Below the pieces are notes generated by a model. It was given only the letters and a program-made list of their open reading frames with translations, did not search any database and had not been told where the DNA came from. This document shows, piece by piece, positions 39,881-50,456 of a stretch of DNA of 64,000 nt. The stretch is from positions 248,001 to 312,000 of the forward strand of contig NZ_WYDP01000003.1 in the NCBI RefSeq assembly GCF_009904055.1. The letters run 5' to 3'. The DNA comes from Rubellimicrobium sp. CFH 75288 (GTDB lineage: Bacteria; Pseudomonadota; Alphaproteobacteria; Rhodobacterales; Rhodobacteraceae). Both the position numbers and the translations under genes were made by a program. Within the stretch, counting starts at the first letter, position 1. Each line of letters starts with the position of its first letter.

Positions 39881-40182
39881 GGGGACGACGACGAGGCGCG
39901 GCAGGCGGGTGCGCGCGCGGGCCCGGCGGCGGATCTGCTCGATCGCGCGGTCGCGGTGCACCACCGGTTCCCAGACGGGCAGGCAGAGAAAGATCCAGCG
40001 GGTGCGGTCGCGCAGATGGTCGGCCAGCCGGGCGAGCCCCGCGTCCGGCAGCGGGCCGCGCAGGTGCAGCGCGAGCGTGGCGAGGGCGGCGGCGACGGGT
40101 TGTGCCATGGGCGCGAAGCCGCCGTAGAGGCGCGCGAGGTCGTTGCGGAGGGCGTCGAGGATGGCGAGGCGGGCGGGGGTCA
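39881..40182 (-). other. Possible open frame without a stop, antisense-adjacent to cmk
   Basis: From the ATG at 40182 the minus strand reads 'MTPARLAILDALRNDLARLY', then a helical stretch and 'RDRTRWIFLCLPVWEPVVHR', which looks protein-like for about 100 residues. The frame then runs on without a stop through the antisense of cmk, which is not believable as protein. Either a real small gene has lost its stop by a frameshift or deletion, or this is a chance frame. TTAA boxes lie 40-90 bp upstream of the ATG. Confidence 0.3.
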
Positions 40183-40488
40183 TGGCGGGTCTCCTTTGCC
40201 CCCGAGGCTGCCCCGAAAGGGTTAACAAGGCGTTGGCGCACCGCGCGGTCCATGGGTTGACGAACGGTTAACGGAGGGCGGGGCCGGAAGTCGTGCCGGG
40301 GCGGGGGCTTGGGTCCGGGGCGGCGGCCGGCCCTGCATCGGGTGTTGCGCGGCGCGGGTGGTGCGGGCCGGGCGGGGCCGGGTTGCGCGCGCGGCCGATC
40401 CGCGCTAGGGGGCGCGCGTCCCCGTGACATTCCCCACCCGAGACCGGCGGAGACAACCGCCTGGCCCGCAACATCAGAGGATACGCAT
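40183..40488. promoter_or_regulatory. rpsA upstream region with CtrA-like boxes
   Basis: TTAA-N7-TTGG (40222-40236) and TTGA-N7-TTAA (40257-40271) flank the 13-mer CGCACCGCGCGGT (40237-40249), which also occurs at 16988-17000 beside similar boxes. The region must also hold the rpsA promoter, but I cannot point to a clear -35/-10 pair. An AGAGG ribosome site is at 40476-40480. Confidence 0.4.
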
Positions 40489-42168
40489 TTGACAGCCAGC
40501 CCCAGCATGGCGGAGTTCGAGCAACTCCTGAACGAGAGCCTCCAGATCGACACGCCGCAGGAAGGGACCGTGGTCCGCGGCAAGGTCCTGGCCATCGAGG
40601 CCGGGCAGGCGATCATCGACGTGGGCTACAAGATGGAAGGCCGCGTGGACCTCAAGGAGTTCGCCGCCCCCGGCGAGCAGCCCGCCATCAAGGTGGGCGA
40701 CGAGGTCGAGGTCTATCTGCGCAACGTCGAGAACGCGCGCGGCGAGGCGGTGATCAGCCGCGAGATGGCCAAGCGCGAGGAGGCCTGGGACCGGCTGGAG
40801 AAGGCCTTCGAGCGCGAGGAGCGCGTGGAGGGCGCGATCTTCGGCCGCGTCAAGGGCGGCTTCACGGTGGATCTGGGCGGCGCGGTGGCGTTCCTGCCCG
40901 GCTCCCAGGTGGACGTGCGCCCGGTGCGCGACGCGGGCCCGCTGATGGGCCTCAAGCAGCCGTTCCAGATCCTGAAGATGGACCGCCGGCGGGGCAACAT
41001 CGTGGTCTCGCGCCGCGCCATCCTGGAGGAGTCCCGCGCCGAGCAGCGCGCGGAGGTGATCGGGTCGCTCTACGAGGGCCAGACGATCGAGGGCGTGGTC
41101 AAGAACATCACCGAATACGGCGCCTTCGTGGACCTGGGCGGGGTGGACGGCCTTCTGCACGTCACCGACATGGCCTGGCGGCGGGTGAACCACCCGAGCG
41201 AGATCCTGTCGATCGGCGAGACGGTGCGGGTGCAGGTCATCAAGATCAACCGCGAGACGCACCGCATCAGCCTCGGGATGAAGCAGCTGCAGGAGGACCC
41301 CTGGGACAGCGTGGAGCGGAAGTATCCGCTGGGCTCGGTCCATCAGGGGCGCGTGACCAACATCACCGATTACGGCGCCTTCGTGGAGCTGGAGCCGGGG
41401 ATCGAGGGCCTCGTGCATGTCTCGGAGATGAGCTGGACCAAGAAGAACGTCCATCCGGGCAAGATCGTGTCCACCTCGCAGGAGGTGGAGGTGATGGTGC
41501 TGGAGATCGACGGGCAGAAGCGGCGCGTGAGCCTGGGCCTGAAGCAGACGCAGCGCAACCCGTGGGAGGTCTTCGCCGAGACCCATCCCGAGGGCAGCGA
41601 GGTCGAGGGCGAGGTCAAGAACATCACCGAATTCGGCCTGTTCATCGGCCTGCCCGGCGACATCGACGGGATGGTGCACCTGTCCGACCTGAGCTGGGAC
41701 CAGCGCGGCGAGGACGCGATCCAGAACTACCGCAAGGGCGACGTGGTGCGTGCGCGCGTCCTCGAGGTGGATACGGAGAAGGAGCGCATCTCGCTCTCGA
41801 TCAAGGCGCTGGAGAACGACCCCCATGCCGAGACGCTGGGCGGCGTGAAGCGCGGGGACGTGATCACGGTCACCGTCTCGAAGATCGAGGACGGCGGGAT
41901 CGAGGTGGACTATCAGGGCATGAAGTCCTTCATCCGCCGCTCCGACCTCTCCCGCGACCGCTCCGAGCAGCGGCCCGAGCGCTTCCAGCCGGGCGACAAG
42001 GTGGACGTGCGCGTGGTGTCGGTGGACGCCAAGGCGCGGCGGCTGGGTCTGTCGATCAAGGCGCGCGAGATCGCCGAGGAGAAGGAGGCCGTGGAGCAGT
42101 ACGGCTCGTCGGATTCGGGGGCCAGCCTGGGCGACATCCTGGGGGCGGCCCTGCGCGGCGAGCGCTGA
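40489..42168 (+). CDS. rpsA: 30S ribosomal protein S1
   Basis: The 559-residue protein has six S1 (OB-fold) repeats, for example 'EGVVKNITEYGAFVDLGGVD' and 'QGRVTNITDYGAFVELEPGI'. It ends in the alphaproteobacterial 'SSDSGASLGDILGAALRGER' tail. S1 brings mRNA to the 30S subunit. The TTG at 40489, eight bases after AGAGG, is preferred to the ATG at 40507, which has no ribosome site. A strong terminator follows. The usual downstream ihfB is not present here. Confidence 0.96.
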   Translation: MTASPSMAEFEQLLNESLQIDTPQEGTVVRGKVLAIEAGQAIIDVGYKMEGRVDLKEFAAPGEQPAIKVGDEVEVYLRNVENARGEAVISREMAKREEAWDRLEKAFEREERVEGAIFGRVKGGFTVDLGGAVAFLPGSQVDVRPVRDAGPLMGLKQPFQILKMDRRRGNIVVSRRAILEESRAEQRAEVIGSLYEGQTIEGVVKNITEYGAFVDLGGVDGLLHVTDMAWRRVNHPSEILSIGETVRVQVIKINRETHRISLGMKQLQEDPWDSVERKYPLGSVHQGRVTNITDYGAFVELEPGIEGLVHVSEMSWTKKNVHPGKIVSTSQEVEVMVLEIDGQKRRVSLGLKQTQRNPWEVFAETHPEGSEVEGEVKNITEFGLFIGLPGDIDGMVHLSDLSWDQRGEDAIQNYRKGDVVRARVLEVDTEKERISLSIKALENDPHAETLGGVKRGDVITVTVSKIEDGGIEVDYQGMKSFIRRSDLSRDRSEQRPERFQPGDKVDVRVVSVDAKARRLGLSIKAREIAEEKEAVEQYGSSDSGASLGDILGAALRGER

Positions 42169-42189
42169 GCGTCCGCGGAACGGATCGGA

Positions 42190-42217
42190 GGGGCCCTGCC
42201 GGGGACGGCGGGGCCCC
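42190..42217 (+). terminator. Intrinsic terminator after rpsA
   Basis: GGGGCCCTGCC (42190-42200) pairs over 11 bases, with one G-U, to GGCGGGGCCCC (42207-42217). The tail is TTGTCCTGT. It separates rpsA from the SDR gene. Confidence 0.75.
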
Positions 42218-42356
42218 TTGTCCTGTCCGGGGGAACGGACCGGGGGGCTTGGGGGTTGACCTGGCGGACCCCTCGCGCGCCGGTCCTGACGAGGTGCGCG
42301 CGACTGTCGGGCGGCCCGGACCGGGCGTGCCGCCCCCGGACAAGGAACCGAACGCC

Positions 42357-43364
42357 ATGACCATCACGCTGAAACCCCTGCGGGAGCAGACGATCGTCGT
42401 CACGGGCGCCACGTCGGGAATCGGGTTGTCCATCGCCGCCATGGCCGCGGGGCGCGGGGCGCGCGTCGTGCTGGTGGCGCGCAGCGAGGACGACCTGAAG
42501 AAGGTGCGCGCCGGGATCGAGGAGGCCGGCGGGCGGGCCGACCACATCGTGGCCGACACGGGCCGCCGCGAGGACATGCGGCGGGTGGTGGAGACGACCG
42601 TCGATCGCTTCGGCGGCTTCGACACCTGGGTGAACAATGCGGGCGTGGGCGCCTATGCGACGCTCTGCGAGATGAGCGACGAGGACCACGAGCAGATCTT
42701 CCGCACCAATTACTGGGGCGTGGTCTATGGCTCGACCGAGGCGCTGCGGCATCTGCGCCGGCGTGGCGGGGCGCTCGTCAACATCGGCTCCATCGCCTCG
42801 GACATCCCGACCCCGATCCTGGGCGCCTATGCGGCGAGCAAGCATGCGGTGAAGGGATTCACCAACTCGCTGCGGCTGGAACTGCAGCAGGAGGAGGCGC
42901 CGGTCTCGGTCACGCTGATCAAGCCGAGCGGCATCGACACGCCGTTCCCCGATCACGCGGCCAACCGGATGGAGGAGGGCGCGAGCCTGCCGCCGCCGGT
43001 CTATCATCCCGACGAGGTGGCCAAGGCCGTGCTGCGGGCGGCCGAGGTGCCGATGCGCGAGGTGGTCATCGGCGGCGCGGGGGCGATGCAGACGGCGATG
43101 TTCGGCGTCCTGCCCGCCCTGACCGAGCGGATCATCCGCACGATGTTCTACAACACCGCGATGGACCCCGAGAAAGCGCCCAAGCGCGGCGAGGACGGGT
43201 TCAGCGAGCCGGGCGAGGGCGGCCACCAGCTCGGCTCGGACGACACCTGGCGGAGGGGGACGAGCCTCTACACGGCTGCGCGCCTCAACCCCGGCGTGAC
43301 CGCGGGTCTCGCGGCGGCGGCCGGAGCGGCGGCGCTGGCCGCGGTGGCGGCCCGGCGGCGCTGA
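42357..43364 (+). CDS. SDR family oxidoreductase with C-terminal membrane segment
   Basis: The 335-residue protein is a classical SDR in its first 250 residues (TGATSGIG, NNAGVG, YAASKHA). About 80 extra residues follow, ending in an Ala-rich hydrophobic helix and RRR, a likely membrane anchor. Proteins of this shape are common but uncharacterised dehydrogenases. It has its own upstream region after the rpsA terminator and converges on pyrG across 45 bp. The substrate is unknown. Confidence 0.82.
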   Translation: MTITLKPLREQTIVVTGATSGIGLSIAAMAAGRGARVVLVARSEDDLKKVRAGIEEAGGRADHIVADTGRREDMRRVVETTVDRFGGFDTWVNNAGVGAYATLCEMSDEDHEQIFRTNYWGVVYGSTEALRHLRRRGGALVNIGSIASDIPTPILGAYAASKHAVKGFTNSLRLELQQEEAPVSVTLIKPSGIDTPFPDHAANRMEEGASLPPPVYHPDEVAKAVLRAAEVPMREVVIGGAGAMQTAMFGVLPALTERIIRTMFYNTAMDPEKAPKRGEDGFSEPGEGGHQLGSDDTWRRGTSLYTAARLNPGVTAGLAAAAGAAALAAVAARRR

Positions 43365-43409
43365 GGCCGGAGGCCCGGCGGGGGGGCGCGCTGCCCGCCG
43401 CGCGGGGGG

Positions 43410-45053
<1,644 letters not shown>

Positions 45054-45168
45054 GCGGAACCCCCGTGGAATCAGGCAACACGATCTGGTCCGGCGGGCGC
45101 GGCCCGCCGCCACGGGGCTTCCTCTTAGCCCGAAGCGCCCCGTGCGCGCAACGGGCCGGGCGGGCCGG

Positions 45169-45540
45169 TCACTCGCCCGCGGGGACGAGCGGAACGGTGG
45201 CGGGCGTCTCGGCAGCCGGCGGCGGCAGGAGGTCCGCGCCTTCCCCCAGCGTGGGGGCGGCGGGGGCACCGGGCGCCGGGGCGGGCGTGCCGCGGATCTG
45301 GTCCACGACCGAGGAGGTCGCCGCGCGCTCGGCCGCGATGATGGTGAGCGCCAGCGAGGCGGCCATGAAGGCGCCGCCGAGCCACCAGGTGAGCTTGCCC
45401 AGCGCCGTGGCCTGGGATCGGCCGGTCATCAGCCCGCCCGCTCCCATGCCCAGACCGCCGCCTTCGGACCGCTGGAGCAGCACGACCACGATGAGCACGA
45501 GCGCAAGCAGGAGCAGGACGACGAGGACGACGGTTTCCAT
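45169..45540 (-). CDS. secG: Preprotein translocase subunit SecG
   Basis: The 123-residue protein has two membrane helices (about 1-22 and 50-70) separated by the conserved '[20 protein letters not shown]' loop. A Pro/Ala-rich cytoplasmic or periplasmic tail follows. SecG assists SecYE. secG followed by pyrG is a standard alphaproteobacterial pair. Confidence 0.93.
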   Translation of the reverse strand: METVVLVVLLLLALVLIVVVLLQRSEGGGLGMGAGGLMTGRSQATALGKLTWWLGGAFMAASLALTIIAAERAATSSVVDQIRGTPAPAPGAPAAPTLGEGADLLPPPAAETPATVPLVPAGE

Positions 45541-45645
45541 GGGGCCTCCGGGAGGCGCGCGGGGGCAGGGTGCGGCGCAACGGGGGGCTTCTAGGGGTTC
45601 CGGGGCCGCCGGGCAAGCCCCGCCCGCGCGGGCCGGGCGTCGCGG

Positions 45646-46098
45646 TCAGCGCGGCCGCGGAGGCAGGCCGTGCCAGACCACGCCGACCTCGGCCAGGGCG
45701 GCGGCGAGGCGGGGGGGCAGGTCGGTCTCTCCGGGGGCAAGGGGGCGGTCGTCGGGGGGCGCCTCGTCGGCCGGAAGGTAGCGCCAGCCCTGGAAGGGGC
45801 GGCGGGGGACGGGGACGACGCGGACCAGTTCGGGGTCGAGGACGAGGGCGCAGCGCAACGTGCCGTCGCGGCCGCGCGCCTCCTCGAGCCGCAGGATGCG
45901 CTGGCGGCACAGGATGGTGCGGCGGATGACCCAGAAGATCGAGCCGCCTTCGAGCAGCTCGGCCTCGCGCCGGGGCCACATGCGGGTGAGGTGGCGGGGC
46001 AGGCCGTCGGGGCCGCGGCCGCGGCCGGCCTGCCAGCGGGCGAGGTCGGCCACGTCCTCGGTGCCGACGGAGAGCTTGAGGAGGTGGAGGGCGGGCAT
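45646..46098 (-). CDS. DUF1489 family protein
   Basis: The 150-residue product starts 'MPALHLLKLSVGTEDVADLA', the usual DUF1489 opening, and contains 'SIFWVIRRTILCRQRILRLEE', the family's RNA-binding-like core. It ends 'RPFQGWRYLPADEAPPD...VWHGLPPRPR'. Function is unknown. The upstream open frame is noise. It lies upstream of secG on the minus strand. Confidence 0.82.
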   Translation of the reverse strand: MPALHLLKLSVGTEDVADLARWQAGRGRGPDGLPRHLTRMWPRREAELLEGGSIFWVIRRTILCRQRILRLEEARGRDGTLRCALVLDPELVRVVPVPRRPFQGWRYLPADEAPPDDRPLAPGETDLPPRLAAALAEVGVVWHGLPPRPR

Positions 46099-46179
46099 GG
46101 GCAGCGGCGCTGGGGGGTTCCGGGCGCGCAGGATGGGGCGGCGGGGGCGGCAGGGCAAGGGGGCTGCCCCCACATCTCG

Positions 46180-46208
46180 TTGACCGGGGGCGGGAGGGGC
46201 CCTAGCCT
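46180..46208 (+). promoter_or_regulatory. Possible promoter of nrdJ
   Basis: TTGACC (46180-46185) is followed after 17 bases by TAGCCT (46203-46208), 45 bp before the start codon. The -35 is good and the -10 weak. No B12-box riboswitch is visible here. Confidence 0.4.
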
Positions 46209-46252
46209 TCGGGTCCGCGCCGCGCCCCGCCCGATTCCCCCCGGAGGCTTTC

Positions 46253-48565
46253 ATGGCCAACGACCAGCGCCCCCCCTTGGCCGCGCCGTCCCGCTTTCCC
46301 GCCCCGATCGCGGAGGCGGTGTGGGACATGAAATACCGCCTGAAGGACGAGAACGGGGCGCCCGTGGACCTGACCGTGGAGGACAGCTGGCGCCGGGTGG
46401 CGCGGGCGCTGGCCTCGGTCGAGGCGGAGCCCGCGCGCTGGGAGGGGCCGTTCTACGCGGCGCTGGAGGATTTCCGCTTCCTGCCCGCGGGGCGCATCCT
46501 GGCCGGGGCGGGGACGGCGCGCAACGTGACGCTGTTCAACTGCTTTGTCATGGGGCGGATCGAGGATTCGATGGCCGGCATCTTCGAGGCGCTGAAGGAG
46601 GCGGCGCTGACGATGCAGGCGGGCGGCGGGATCGGCTACGACTTTTCTACCATCCGCCCCCGGGGCGCGCCGGTGCGGGGGGTCGGGGCGGACGCGTCGG
46701 GACCGCTGTCCTTCATGGACGTGTGGGACGCGATGTGCCGCACGATCCTGTCGGCGGGCTCGCGCCGGGGGGCGATGATGGCGACGCTGCGCTGCGATCA
46801 CCCGGACATCGAGGACTTCGTTGCCGCCAAGGCGGACCCGGCGCGGCTGCGGATGTTCAACCTCTCGGTGCTGGTGACGGACGCCTTCATGGCGGCGGTG
46901 GAGGCGGACGGGCCCTGGGACCTGGTGTTCGGCGGTCAGGTCTTCCGCACGGTCCGGGCGCGGGCGCTGTGGGACCGGATCATGCGCGCGACCTATGAGC
47001 AGGCCGAGCCGGGGGTGATCTTCATCGACCGGATCAACGCGCGCAACAACCTGCGCTACGCCGAGACCATCGCGGCCACCAATCCGTGCGGCGAGCAGCC
47101 GCTGCCGCCCTACGGGGCGTGCCTGCTGGGATCGGTCAACCTCGTGCGGCTGGTGCGGGACCCGTTCGGGGCGGGGGCGGCGCTGGACGGCGAGGCGCTG
47201 GCGGGCCTCGTGCGCGTGGCCGTGCGGATGATGGACAACGTGGTGGACCTGAGCCGCTTTCCCCTGCCGCAGCAGGCGGAGGAGGCGCGGGCCAAGCGGC
47301 GGATCGGGCTGGGCGTCACGGGGCTCGCGGACGCGCTGGTCATGCTGGGGCTGCGCTACGGCTCGGAGGAGGCGGCGGAGTGGACGCGCGGGACGATGCG
47401 CGCGATCGCGCGGGCGGCCTATCTGGCGAGCGCAGAGCTGGCGCGGGAGAAGGGGCCGTTTCCGCTCTGGGACCGCGAGGCGTTCATGGCCTCGGACATG
47501 ATGGGGCGGATGGACGAGGAGGTGCGCGAGGCGGTGGCCGCGCACGGGGTGCGCAACGCGCTGCTGACCTCGGTCGCGCCGACGGGGACGATCTCGCTTT
47601 ATGCGGGCAACGTGTCGTCGGGGATCGAGCCGGTCTTTGCGGCGTCCTACCGGCGCAAGGTGCTGCTGCCCGACGGGAGCCGGCGCGAGGAGGAGGTGGT
47701 GGACTGGGCCGTCGCGCTGTGGCGGCGGCTGCGGGGGGAGGCGCCCCTGCCCGAGGCCTTCGTGACGGCGCAGGACCTGACGCCGATCGAGCATGTGCGG
47801 ATGCAGGCGGCGGCGCAGGAATGGGTGGATTCGAGCATCTCGAAGACCGTCAACGTGCCCGAGGACATCCCCTTCGAGGCGTTCCGCGACGTCTATCGCG
47901 CGGCCTGGGAGATGGGGTGCAAGGGCTGCACGACCTATCGGCCGAACCCCGTGACGGGGAGCGTGCTGAGCGTGGGGGCGCCCCGCCCGGAAGCGGGGGC
48001 GGGGCATCCGATCCTGGAGCGGCCCGAGGTGGTGGAGGGGGCGACCTACAAGCTGCGCTGGCCGGGATCGGAGCACGCGCTCTACATCACGATCAACGAC
48101 GTGGTGGGCGAGGACGGGCGGCGGCGGCCCTTCGAGATCTTCGTCAACTCCAAGAACATGGAGCATTACGCCTGGACGGTGGCGCTGACGCGGATGATCT
48201 CGGCGGTGTTCCGGCGCGGCGGCGACGTGTCCTTTGTGGTCGAGGAGCTGAAGGCGGTGTTCGATCCTCGGGGGGGCGCGTGGATGGGGGGGCGCTATGT
48301 CCCCTCCATCCTGGCCGCCATCGGGGGCGTCATCGAGCGGCACCTGCGGCGGACGGGGTTCCTGCCCGAGGGTGCGGCGGCGCTGACCGCGGACCCGCTG
48401 GGGGCTGGGCAGGGCGCAGGGCACGGCGCGGCGGCGGCCGAGCCGCTGGACCGCGACATGCCCGTGCGGTTGGGCGCGCCCTGTCCCGCCTGCGGCAGCG
48501 CCGAGACGCGGCTGGAGGAGGGCTGCCTGACCTGCGCGACCTGCGGCTTCTCGCGCTGCGGCTGA
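46253..48565 (+). CDS. nrdJ: Adenosylcobalamin-dependent (class II) ribonucleotide reductase
   Basis: The 770-residue enzyme reduces ribonucleotides with a B12 radical and needs no oxygen. Visible elements are LFNCFVM (first redox Cys), the active-site NPCGEQPLPPYGACLLGSVNL, and SVAPTGTIS for the nucleotide. A C-terminal zinc-ribbon-like segment carries CPAC, CLTC and CATC motifs plus a terminal Cys. The ATG is preceded by GGAGG. It implies that the cell makes or imports cobalamin and can make DNA precursors at low oxygen. Confidence 0.95.
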   Translation: MANDQRPPLAAPSRFPAPIAEAVWDMKYRLKDENGAPVDLTVEDSWRRVARALASVEAEPARWEGPFYAALEDFRFLPAGRILAGAGTARNVTLFNCFVMGRIEDSMAGIFEALKEAALTMQAGGGIGYDFSTIRPRGAPVRGVGADASGPLSFMDVWDAMCRTILSAGSRRGAMMATLRCDHPDIEDFVAAKADPARLRMFNLSVLVTDAFMAAVEADGPWDLVFGGQVFRTVRARALWDRIMRATYEQAEPGVIFIDRINARNNLRYAETIAATNPCGEQPLPPYGACLLGSVNLVRLVRDPFGAGAALDGEALAGLVRVAVRMMDNVVDLSRFPLPQQAEEARAKRRIGLGVTGLADALVMLGLRYGSEEAAEWTRGTMRAIARAAYLASAELAREKGPFPLWDREAFMASDMMGRMDEEVREAVAAHGVRNALLTSVAPTGTISLYAGNVSSGIEPVFAASYRRKVLLPDGSRREEEVVDWAVALWRRLRGEAPLPEAFVTAQDLTPIEHVRMQAAAQEWVDSSISKTVNVPEDIPFEAFRDVYRAAWEMGCKGCTTYRPNPVTGSVLSVGAPRPEAGAGHPILERPEVVEGATYKLRWPGSEHALYITINDVVGEDGRRRPFEIFVNSKNMEHYAWTVALTRMISAVFRRGGDVSFVVEELKAVFDPRGGAWMGGRYVPSILAAIGGVIERHLRRTGFLPEGAAALTADPLGAGQGAGHGAAAAEPLDRDMPVRLGAPCPACGSAETRLEEGCLTCATCGFSRCG

Positions 48566-48623
48566 GGGGAACCCGGGGGGCGGCCGTCCGTTGAAGGGAC
48601 GGAGCCGCAGGAGGGGAACCATC

Positions 48624-49667
48624 ATGCAGGGCGAACGGACGGAAGCCGGCGCGGGACGTGCCATCGAGGCGGCCTGGGCCCGGCGGCACGGGGCCTCGGC
48701 CTCTGCCGGACCGCAGCGCGAGACCACGGCCGCCGGATCGGGTTCCGACGCGGATGCAGAGCCGGGCGCGGACCGGCCGGCGACGGACGGCGACGGACAG
48801 CAGGGCGGCATCGCGGGGCCGGGCTACCCCGTCGCCGACCGGGACGGGACCGAGCCCGGGGCGATCGAGGAGCTGGAGAACGACGGCTGGGCCGACCTGG
48901 ACCTGGACGGCGACGACGAGGGGCCGATGGACGACGGCGATCCCGGCCCCGGCGGCGTGCCCGGCGCGGGGCTGGCGCCGCCCGAAGCAGGCACGCTGAG
49001 CATCGAGGAGGAGCCGTTCGACACCTCGATCCTGCCCGATGCCCATGCCGAGAAGGCGGCGTGGAACCGGGCGCGGCTGGCCGCGGCCGAGCCGGGGGCG
49101 TTCGGCGGCCCCGAGCAGGGCGACGACCCGGCGCTGGACCCTGCGGCGCGGTCGGTCCCCGAGCCCGACCTGGACCCCGACCTGCCCGTGCGCGGCGAGG
49201 GGGCCGAGCGGCTGGGCGACATCGCCGGGACGGGGGGCGGCGCGGGCGAGGAGGGCCGCCGCATGGGACTGGGCCGCCGCGGCACGGAGACGCAGCACGG
49301 CGACCTGTCGCTGCGCCCCGAGCACGAGGAGCTGGACCCCGACGTGATCCCCGAGGTGGCGCTGGGCGAGCAGGTGGGCGCCTTCGAGGACGAGGGCACG
49401 GTGATCCCCGAGGGCGGGCCGGTCCTGCCCGAGCACCGCGACTTCCTGCAGGACGGGGCCGACGAGGAGATCCCGCTGGAGGAGCGGCTGCTGGACGGGG
49501 AGGGCGAGGACCCGAGCTTTGCCGGCGGCGAGATCGGCACCGTGGAGAGCCTGGAGCCCGAGGACCTGAACGAGACCGACGACATCACGCGCAGCTTCGA
49601 GGAGACCCGGGCCGACCTGAACGATTCGGCCGACGGCAACGAGCGGCACGGCGGCCGCGACGACTGA
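48624..49667 (+). CDS. Hyperacidic disordered protein of unknown function
   Basis: The 347-residue product is about one quarter Asp plus Glu, has a single Lys and is rich in Gly, Pro and Ala. It has no signal peptide, membrane helix or recognisable domain. A weak repeat of 'DPDLP', 'DPDVIPE' and 'PEGGPVLPEH' phrases runs through the second half. CAGGAGGGG before the ATG and consistent codon bias suggest a real gene. It stands between nrdJ and the guanidine riboswitch. Such proteins can act as ion or protein buffers, but no function is assigned. Confidence 0.6.
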   Translation: MQGERTEAGAGRAIEAAWARRHGASASAGPQRETTAAGSGSDADAEPGADRPATDGDGQQGGIAGPGYPVADRDGTEPGAIEELENDGWADLDLDGDDEGPMDDGDPGPGGVPGAGLAPPEAGTLSIEEEPFDTSILPDAHAEKAAWNRARLAAAEPGAFGGPEQGDDPALDPAARSVPEPDLDPDLPVRGEGAERLGDIAGTGGGAGEEGRRMGLGRRGTETQHGDLSLRPEHEELDPDVIPEVALGEQVGAFEDEGTVIPEGGPVLPEHRDFLQDGADEEIPLEERLLDGEGEDPSFAGGEIGTVESLEPEDLNETDDITRSFEETRADLNDSADGNERHGGRDD

Positions 49668-49735
49668 GCCGCGGGCCGGGAGGGGCCGGGCCCGGACCTC
49701 TTGCGCCGCGGCACGGAAGGACTAGGTCGGGCGGC

Positions 49736-49783
49736 GAGGGACGACCCTTCCCGATGCGGGTTGCAGCGACCAGGACGGCCTGG
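49736..49783 (+). promoter_or_regulatory. Guanidine-II (mini-ykkC) riboswitch
   Basis: Two hairpins each carry the class-defining ACGR loop: GAGGG-ACGA-CCCTT at 49736-49749 and CCAGG-ACGG-CCTGG at 49770-49783, with a 20-base linker. The ribosome site GGAGG (49791-49795) and the ATG of the exporter follow directly. In this class guanidine docks two loops together and frees the ribosome site, turning on export. Confidence 0.85.
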
Positions 49784-49800
49784 CCTCGACGGAGGATGCC

Positions 49801-50121
49801 ATGGCTTGGGTGTTTCTGATCGTTGCAGGGGTCCTGGAGGTCGTCTGGGCCTTTGCCATGAAGCTGTCGAACGGGTTCACGCGGCTGGGCCCGACGCTGG
49901 TGATGGGCGCGGCCATGGCCGGCAGCTTCGGCCTGCTCGCGGCGGCGATGCGGACGCTGCCGCTGGGCACGGCCTACACGATCTGGGTGGGGATCGGGGC
50001 GGTGGGCGCCTTTGCCGTGGGCGTCCTCGCGCTCGGCGAGGGGGCGAGCGCGACGCGTCTGCTCGCCGCGCTGCTGATCGTGCTGGGGCTGGCTCTGATG
50101 AAGCTGGGGGACGGGGCCTGA
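49801..50121 (+). CDS. gdx: Small multidrug resistance family guanidinium exporter (SugE/Gdx)
   Basis: The 106-residue protein has four membrane helices, the proton/substrate Glu13 in AGVLEVVWAFAMK, and 'LPLGTAYTIWVGIGAVGAF'. It fits the SugE/Gdx branch, which exchanges guanidinium for protons, rather than the polyspecific EmrE branch. The guanidine-II riboswitch directly upstream supports that function. It works as an antiparallel homodimer; no second SMR gene is next to it. It converges on the Rieske gene. Confidence 0.92.
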   Translation: MAWVFLIVAGVLEVVWAFAMKLSNGFTRLGPTLVMGAAMAGSFGLLAAAMRTLPLGTAYTIWVGIGAVGAFAVGVLALGEGASATRLLAALLIVLGLALMKLGDGA

Positions 50122-50128
50122 AACCGCC

Positions 50129-50440
50129 TCAGCCGAGGTCCACGAGCACGCGGGTGCCTTCGACCCGGACGGGGTAGGTGCGCAGGGCGGTGCAGACGGG
50201 GGCGCGCAGCGGCGCACCGGTGCGGTAGTCGAACTGGCCGTTGTGCTTGGGGCATTCGATGATGTGGTCCATCACCAGCCCGTCGGCGAGGTGGACCTGC
50301 TCGTGGGTGCACAGCCCGTCGGTGCAGAAGAACTGGTCGTCCGGGGAGCGGTAGAGGGCATAGGTCCGCCCCCCGTGGTCCCAGCGGATCACGTCCTCCT
50401 CCTCGATGGCGTCGGTGGCGCAGGCGTCGGTCCAGGGCAT
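50129..50440 (-). CDS. MocE-like Rieske [2Fe-2S] ferredoxin
   Basis: The 103-residue Rieske protein has cluster ligands Cys44/His46 (CTH) and Cys63/His66 (CPKH). It lacks an oxygenase domain, so it is a stand-alone electron carrier. It starts 17 bases after the stop of the desaturase-like gene, the same pairing as MocD-MocE of rhizopine catabolism. There, an oxygenase, a Rieske ferredoxin and a reductase (MocF) demethylate 3-O-methyl-scyllo-inosamine. No reductase is seen here. Confidence 0.85.
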   Translation of the reverse strand: MPWTDACATDAIEEEDVIRWDHGGRTYALYRSPDDQFFCTDGLCTHEQVHLADGLVMDHIIECPKHNGQFDYRTGAPLRAPVCTALRTYPVRVEGTRVLVDLG

Positions 50441-50456
50441 GGGAATTCTCCTCCGG

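Noticed and set aside
34286-40228. A 1980-codon minus-strand open frame spanning lnt, metK, trmB, aroA and cmk.
   Set aside because: It is antisense to five well-supported genes; stop codons are rare in very GC-rich DNA. Only its first 100 codons, outside those genes, were considered further.
40507-42168. ATG at 40507 as the start of rpsA.
   Set aside because: It lacks a ribosome site, while the in-frame TTG at 40489 is eight bases after AGAGG.
46099-46252. Possible cobalamin riboswitch upstream of the B12-dependent reductase.
   Set aside because: No B12-box sequence or multi-helix structure could be found in this 154-bp interval.
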